Source: Peptococcaceae bacterium (GTDB lineage: Bacteria; Bacillota; Peptococcia; Peptococcales; Peptococcaceae). Taken from it: a DNA stretch of 50,727 bases. The notes beneath the pieces are model-generated. The model searched no databases. It was not told the origin of the DNA and was given only the letters and a program-made list of their open reading frames with translations. The stretch is from positions 1 through 50,727 of the forward strand of contig JAFQEO010000038.1 of the NCBI GenBank assembly GCA_017399005.1. Reading direction: 5' to 3'. A program made the position numbers and the translations under genes. Positions 48,681 through 50,727 of the stretch are shown here, in pieces; within the stretch, counting starts at the first letter, position 1; every line of letters starts with the position of its first letter.

Positions 48681-49700
48681 ATGTTAAAAGATTTTATTAT
48701 GGCGTTTCTTGCGCTGATTTTAAGTCTGCTGCTGGTGCCGATGGTGGCAAAGCTGGCAATTAAAATCGGTGCAGTTGACAAACCAAATGCGCGTAAAGTG
48801 CACACAAAAATTATGCCGCGTATGGGTGGTCTGGCCATTTATATCAGTTTTTTTGCAATACTGTTTTTAAGTCAGGGGATGACAAAGCAGCTGATTGGTT
48901 TGTTTATCGGCAGCACCGTGCTGGTAATGGTCGGGATTGTAGACGATATGAAAGATATTCCAGCGAAAGTGAAACTGTGCGGTCAGATTCTGGCGGCATG
49001 CATTGTGGTAGGTTTTGGTGTGCGTGTTGATTTTATGACCGATATTTTCTTCGGCGGCATGTTTCAGCTGTCGATTTTCAGTGCACCGTTTACCGTTATC
49101 TGGATTGTTGCCATCACGAATGCAGTGAATCTGATTGACGGGCTGGACGGGCTGGCGGCAGGGATATCTACTATTGCTGCAATAACTATGGCGATTGTTG
49201 GATATGCCAGCGGTCAGTATCTGATGGCATCTATGGCTATGATTCTGATTGGGGCAACCCTTGGTTTCTTAAAGTACAATTTCCATCCGGCGAGCATTTT
49301 CATGGGAGATACCGGGTCTATGTTTCTGGGATACAATCTTTCGGTTCTGGCAGTAATGGGCTTTGCCAAAAGTTTTACCGTGCTGTCGCTGGTTCCGCCG
49401 CTGCTGGTTCTGGCAATTCCGATTTTAGACACCATGTTTGCCATTATTCGTCGCAAAATGAATCACAAACCAATTTTTAAACCGGACAAAAACCATTTGC
49501 ATCACTGTCTGTTAAAGTATGGATTCAGCCATCGGGATACCGTTCTGATAATCTATGCAGTCAGTGCTGTGCTGGCTTTGTGCGGGTTGAGTATGACATA
49601 TCTGAATTCTACACAGGGGCTTATGCTGCTGGCAATTATTACGGTGTTTATAATTTATGGTGCTACCAGTCTGGGTGTTATCGGCAAGAAGGATGAATAA
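48681..49700 (+). CDS. WecA/TagO-type undecaprenyl-phosphate sugar-1-phosphate transferase
   Basis: A 339-residue polytopic enzyme of the MraY/WecA family that starts polymer synthesis by transferring GlcNAc-1-P or a similar unit to undecaprenyl phosphate. Eleven helices are predicted. Motifs are DKPNARKVHTKIMPRMGG (about 33-50), VGIVDDMKDIPAKVKL, TNAVNLIDGLDGLAAGIS, FNFHPASIFMGDTGSMFLG and the HHCLLKYGFSHRDTV loop. The start at 48681 has GGAGG 10-12 nt upstream. It follows csaB and probably feeds the same cell-wall polymer pathway. Confidence 0.93.
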   Translation: MLKDFIMAFLALILSLLLVPMVAKLAIKIGAVDKPNARKVHTKIMPRMGGLAIYISFFAILFLSQGMTKQLIGLFIGSTVLVMVGIVDDMKDIPAKVKLCGQILAACIVVGFGVRVDFMTDIFFGGMFQLSIFSAPFTVIWIVAITNAVNLIDGLDGLAAGISTIAAITMAIVGYASGQYLMASMAMILIGATLGFLKYNFHPASIFMGDTGSMFLGYNLSVLAVMGFAKSFTVLSLVPPLLVLAIPILDTMFAIIRRKMNHKPIFKPDKNHLHHCLLKYGFSHRDTVLIIYAVSAVLALCGLSMTYLNSTQGLMLLAIITVFIIYGATSLGVIGKKDE

Positions 49701-49712
49701 AGGAGAACGGCA

Positions 49713-50321
49713 ATGAATGTAAAGCGTGTAGCAGTGGTATGCCTGCTTACATTTCTGATTGGCGCTGCTGGCGGTGGTGTGTTTGCATATGCCAATCACC
49801 CGGCAAATGGCGGGAGTGGGAGTGCATCGCTGACTGAAGATTTGAAACAGGCACAGGCAAACCGGGAAGTGCAGCAGTTTATTAGTAAGCAGGAAAAACT
49901 GCGTCCGGATGGTATGGAGGAATCCAGAATTGAAACCGGCAGCAAATATACCGGAATTACTTACAACGGGGAGAATAACAGTGTTGTAATTGCAACCCCG
50001 CAGAAAGAACAGGGTGATATGCCGGTTGAAACAGAACCGAATCAGGAAGAATCTTCAAACGGATTATTGGGGAATCTGACAGGCGGTAAAGAGGAATCGC
50101 AGGAGAATAGTAGTCCGACAACCAGTACAGGGCGTGTAGCTATCCAGGAAGGCAGCTTAAATGTGCGAAGTCAGGCAAGTACAGACGGTGCGGTAATTGG
50201 TCAGGTATATAAAGGTGATACTGTACAGATTCTTGGCCAGAATGGTGCCTGGTATCAGGTGACAACTTCTAATGGTGTGCAGGGATATGTGTCGGCAACG
50301 TATATTGAAGTAATTAATTGA
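49713..50321 (+). CDS. Exported SH3b-domain protein
   Basis: A 202-residue protein with an N-terminal signal or anchor (about 5-26), a low-complexity Glu/Gln/Ser/Asn-rich middle (about 40-140) and a C-terminal bacterial SH3 domain (about 142-200: GSLNVRSQASTDGAVIGQVYKGDTVQILGQNGAWYQV). Bacterial SH3 domains commonly bind peptidoglycan. There is no enzymatic domain, so it may act as a wall-binding or scaffold protein. AAGGAG lies 9 nt before the ATG, 12 nt after the preceding gene, so the two are co-transcribed. Confidence 0.88.
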   Translation: MNVKRVAVVCLLTFLIGAAGGGVFAYANHPANGGSGSASLTEDLKQAQANREVQQFISKQEKLRPDGMEESRIETGSKYTGITYNGENNSVVIATPQKEQGDMPVETEPNQEESSNGLLGNLTGGKEESQENSSPTTSTGRVAIQEGSLNVRSQASTDGAVIGQVYKGDTVQILGQNGAWYQVTTSNGVQGYVSATYIEVIN

Positions 50322-50381
50322 GAAGGTAATCAGTTGATTATTTAGCTGATTATAATACTGAAAACATCATAAAAGTGCAGA

Positions 50382-50424
50382 AAAAGAGAGACCTCCTTCC
50401 TATATGGAAAGAAGTCTCTCTTTT
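50382..50424. terminator. Terminator ahead of the rRNA operon
   Basis: An 11-bp perfect stem (50382-50392 with 50414-50424) with an inner TTCC/GGAA pairing ends in TTTT with a short G/T tail. It separates the SH3b gene from the rRNA promoters. Confidence 0.88.
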
Positions 50425-50477
50425 GTGTACAATTTACAAAAATGACAGAAAAGTTAAGAAAAAAGTGAAAAAAGGAG

Positions 50478-50507
50478 TTGACAGAAGGGAGGAGGAAGTG
50501 ATAAGAT
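50478..50507 (+). promoter_or_regulatory. rRNA operon promoter P1
   Basis: A perfect TTGACA (50478-50483), an 18-bp spacer and TAAGAT (50502-50507). The surrounding sequence resembles the P2 region 94 bp further on, suggesting duplication. Confidence 0.8.
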
Positions 50508-50571
50508 ATCAAAGTCGTCAGCGAGATGCTAACACCGAATAACAAATCTGAAAAATATTTGAAAAAAGGTG

Positions 50572-50600
50572 TTGACAAGAAGCAGGAGACATGGTAATAT
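50572..50600 (+). promoter_or_regulatory. rRNA operon promoter P2
   Basis: A perfect TTGACA (50572-50577), a 17-bp spacer and TAATAT (50595-50600). It is stronger by consensus than P1. Confidence 0.88.
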
Positions 50601-50606
50601 GATAAA

Positions 50607-50727
50607 GCTGTCGCGAGGCGCTGCTTCGAGATAGCGAAGCTCTTTGAAAATTAAACAGTTGAATAAGCGAACAAAACCAGATGATAGAAACACACTATCG
50701 GATGAAAATCGTGATAGTGCGGACTAA
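50607..50727 (+). ncRNA. 16S rRNA leader with boxA-like site (rRNA gene beyond the window)
   Basis: Downstream of P2 lie a GCTTCG/CGAAGC hairpin (50623-50640), a boxA-like GCTCTTTGAAAATT (50639-50652), which is the standard antitermination region in Firmicute rRNA leaders, and a CACTATC/GATAGTG hairpin (50693-50719). No 16S sequence is seen before the window ends, so the rRNA gene itself should start just outside. Confidence 0.8.

Noticed and set aside
1-50727. tRNA genes.
   Set aside because: No cloverleaf with a TTCRA-type T-loop and CCA-ready acceptor was recognised by eye; a covariance search could still find one.

Overview
The window reads as a chromosomal segment of a mid-GC Firmicute. 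Supporting signs are strong AGGAGG-type ribosome binding sites, U-tailed hairpin terminators, spoVG, an ispE-GntR-spoVG block and a Firmicute-style rRNA leader. A DUF5693-csaB-glycosyltransferase block (csaB products anchor SLH-domain proteins) and a Dsr-type membrane complex suggest an anaerobe of the Negativicutes type. That placement is inference; no 16S gene lies in the window to test it. The window opens in the last codons of tuf and ends in the leader of an rRNA operon.

Layout. 1-4.7 kb: end of tuf, two tandem GH3-family acyl-adenylating enzymes, and a convergent LysR regulator. 4.8-11.5 kb: a complete phosphate regulon, pstS-pstC-pstA-pstB-phoU-phoB-phoR, whose PstS is circularly permuted. 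11.5-16.8 kb: a divergent LysR/MFS transporter pair, an Amidohydro_3 enzyme and a HAD hydrolase. 17-19.8 kb: an unknown protein, a small membrane protein, then an apparent operon of PspC-like, CbiX-like, RsbW-like anti-sigma and SigB/SigF-type sigma factor genes. 20-27.9 kb: a respiratory block with system II cytochrome c maturation (resB, ccsA), a stand-alone RsbRD-N sensor protein, and dsrK-J-O-P-M, which encodes the membrane complex that passes electrons between quinone and the sulfur carrier DsrC. CcsA/ResB would attach the three c-hemes of DsrJ. No dsrAB, dsrC or apr gene is in the window.

28-38.5 kb is the accessory part. It holds an autoregulated XRE/membrane-protein pair and a solitary phage-type primase-helicase followed by short spaced repeats. 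A very strongly foldable 183-nt element follows (21-bp closing stem, 16-bp inner stem, 10-bp pseudoknot). Next come ispE with a repeat-containing leader, a GntR regulator, spoVG and a DHA2-type MFS pump. A 1.9-kb AT-rich insert carries a DUF4143 ATPase and is bracketed by a 59-bp direct repeat of the pump gene's 3' end.

38.5-50.7 kb: a zinc-ribbon/DnaJ-cysteine-repeat membrane protein, prmA-rsmE-EamA transporter, hemW, a hemolysin III-family protein behind a 31-bp perfect palindrome, a YbaK-family protein, the DUF5693-csaB-wecA/tagO-like envelope block, an SH3b protein, and tandem rRNA promoters.

The strongest leads for something undescribed are the structured element plus repeats beside the lone primase-helicase (31.3-31.8 kb), the repeat-bracketed ATPase insert (35.7-37.7 kb), and the K-J-O-P-M order with its adjacent RsbRD-N and RsbW/sigma genes. 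All coordinates, starts and pairings were read by eye; no database search was run.
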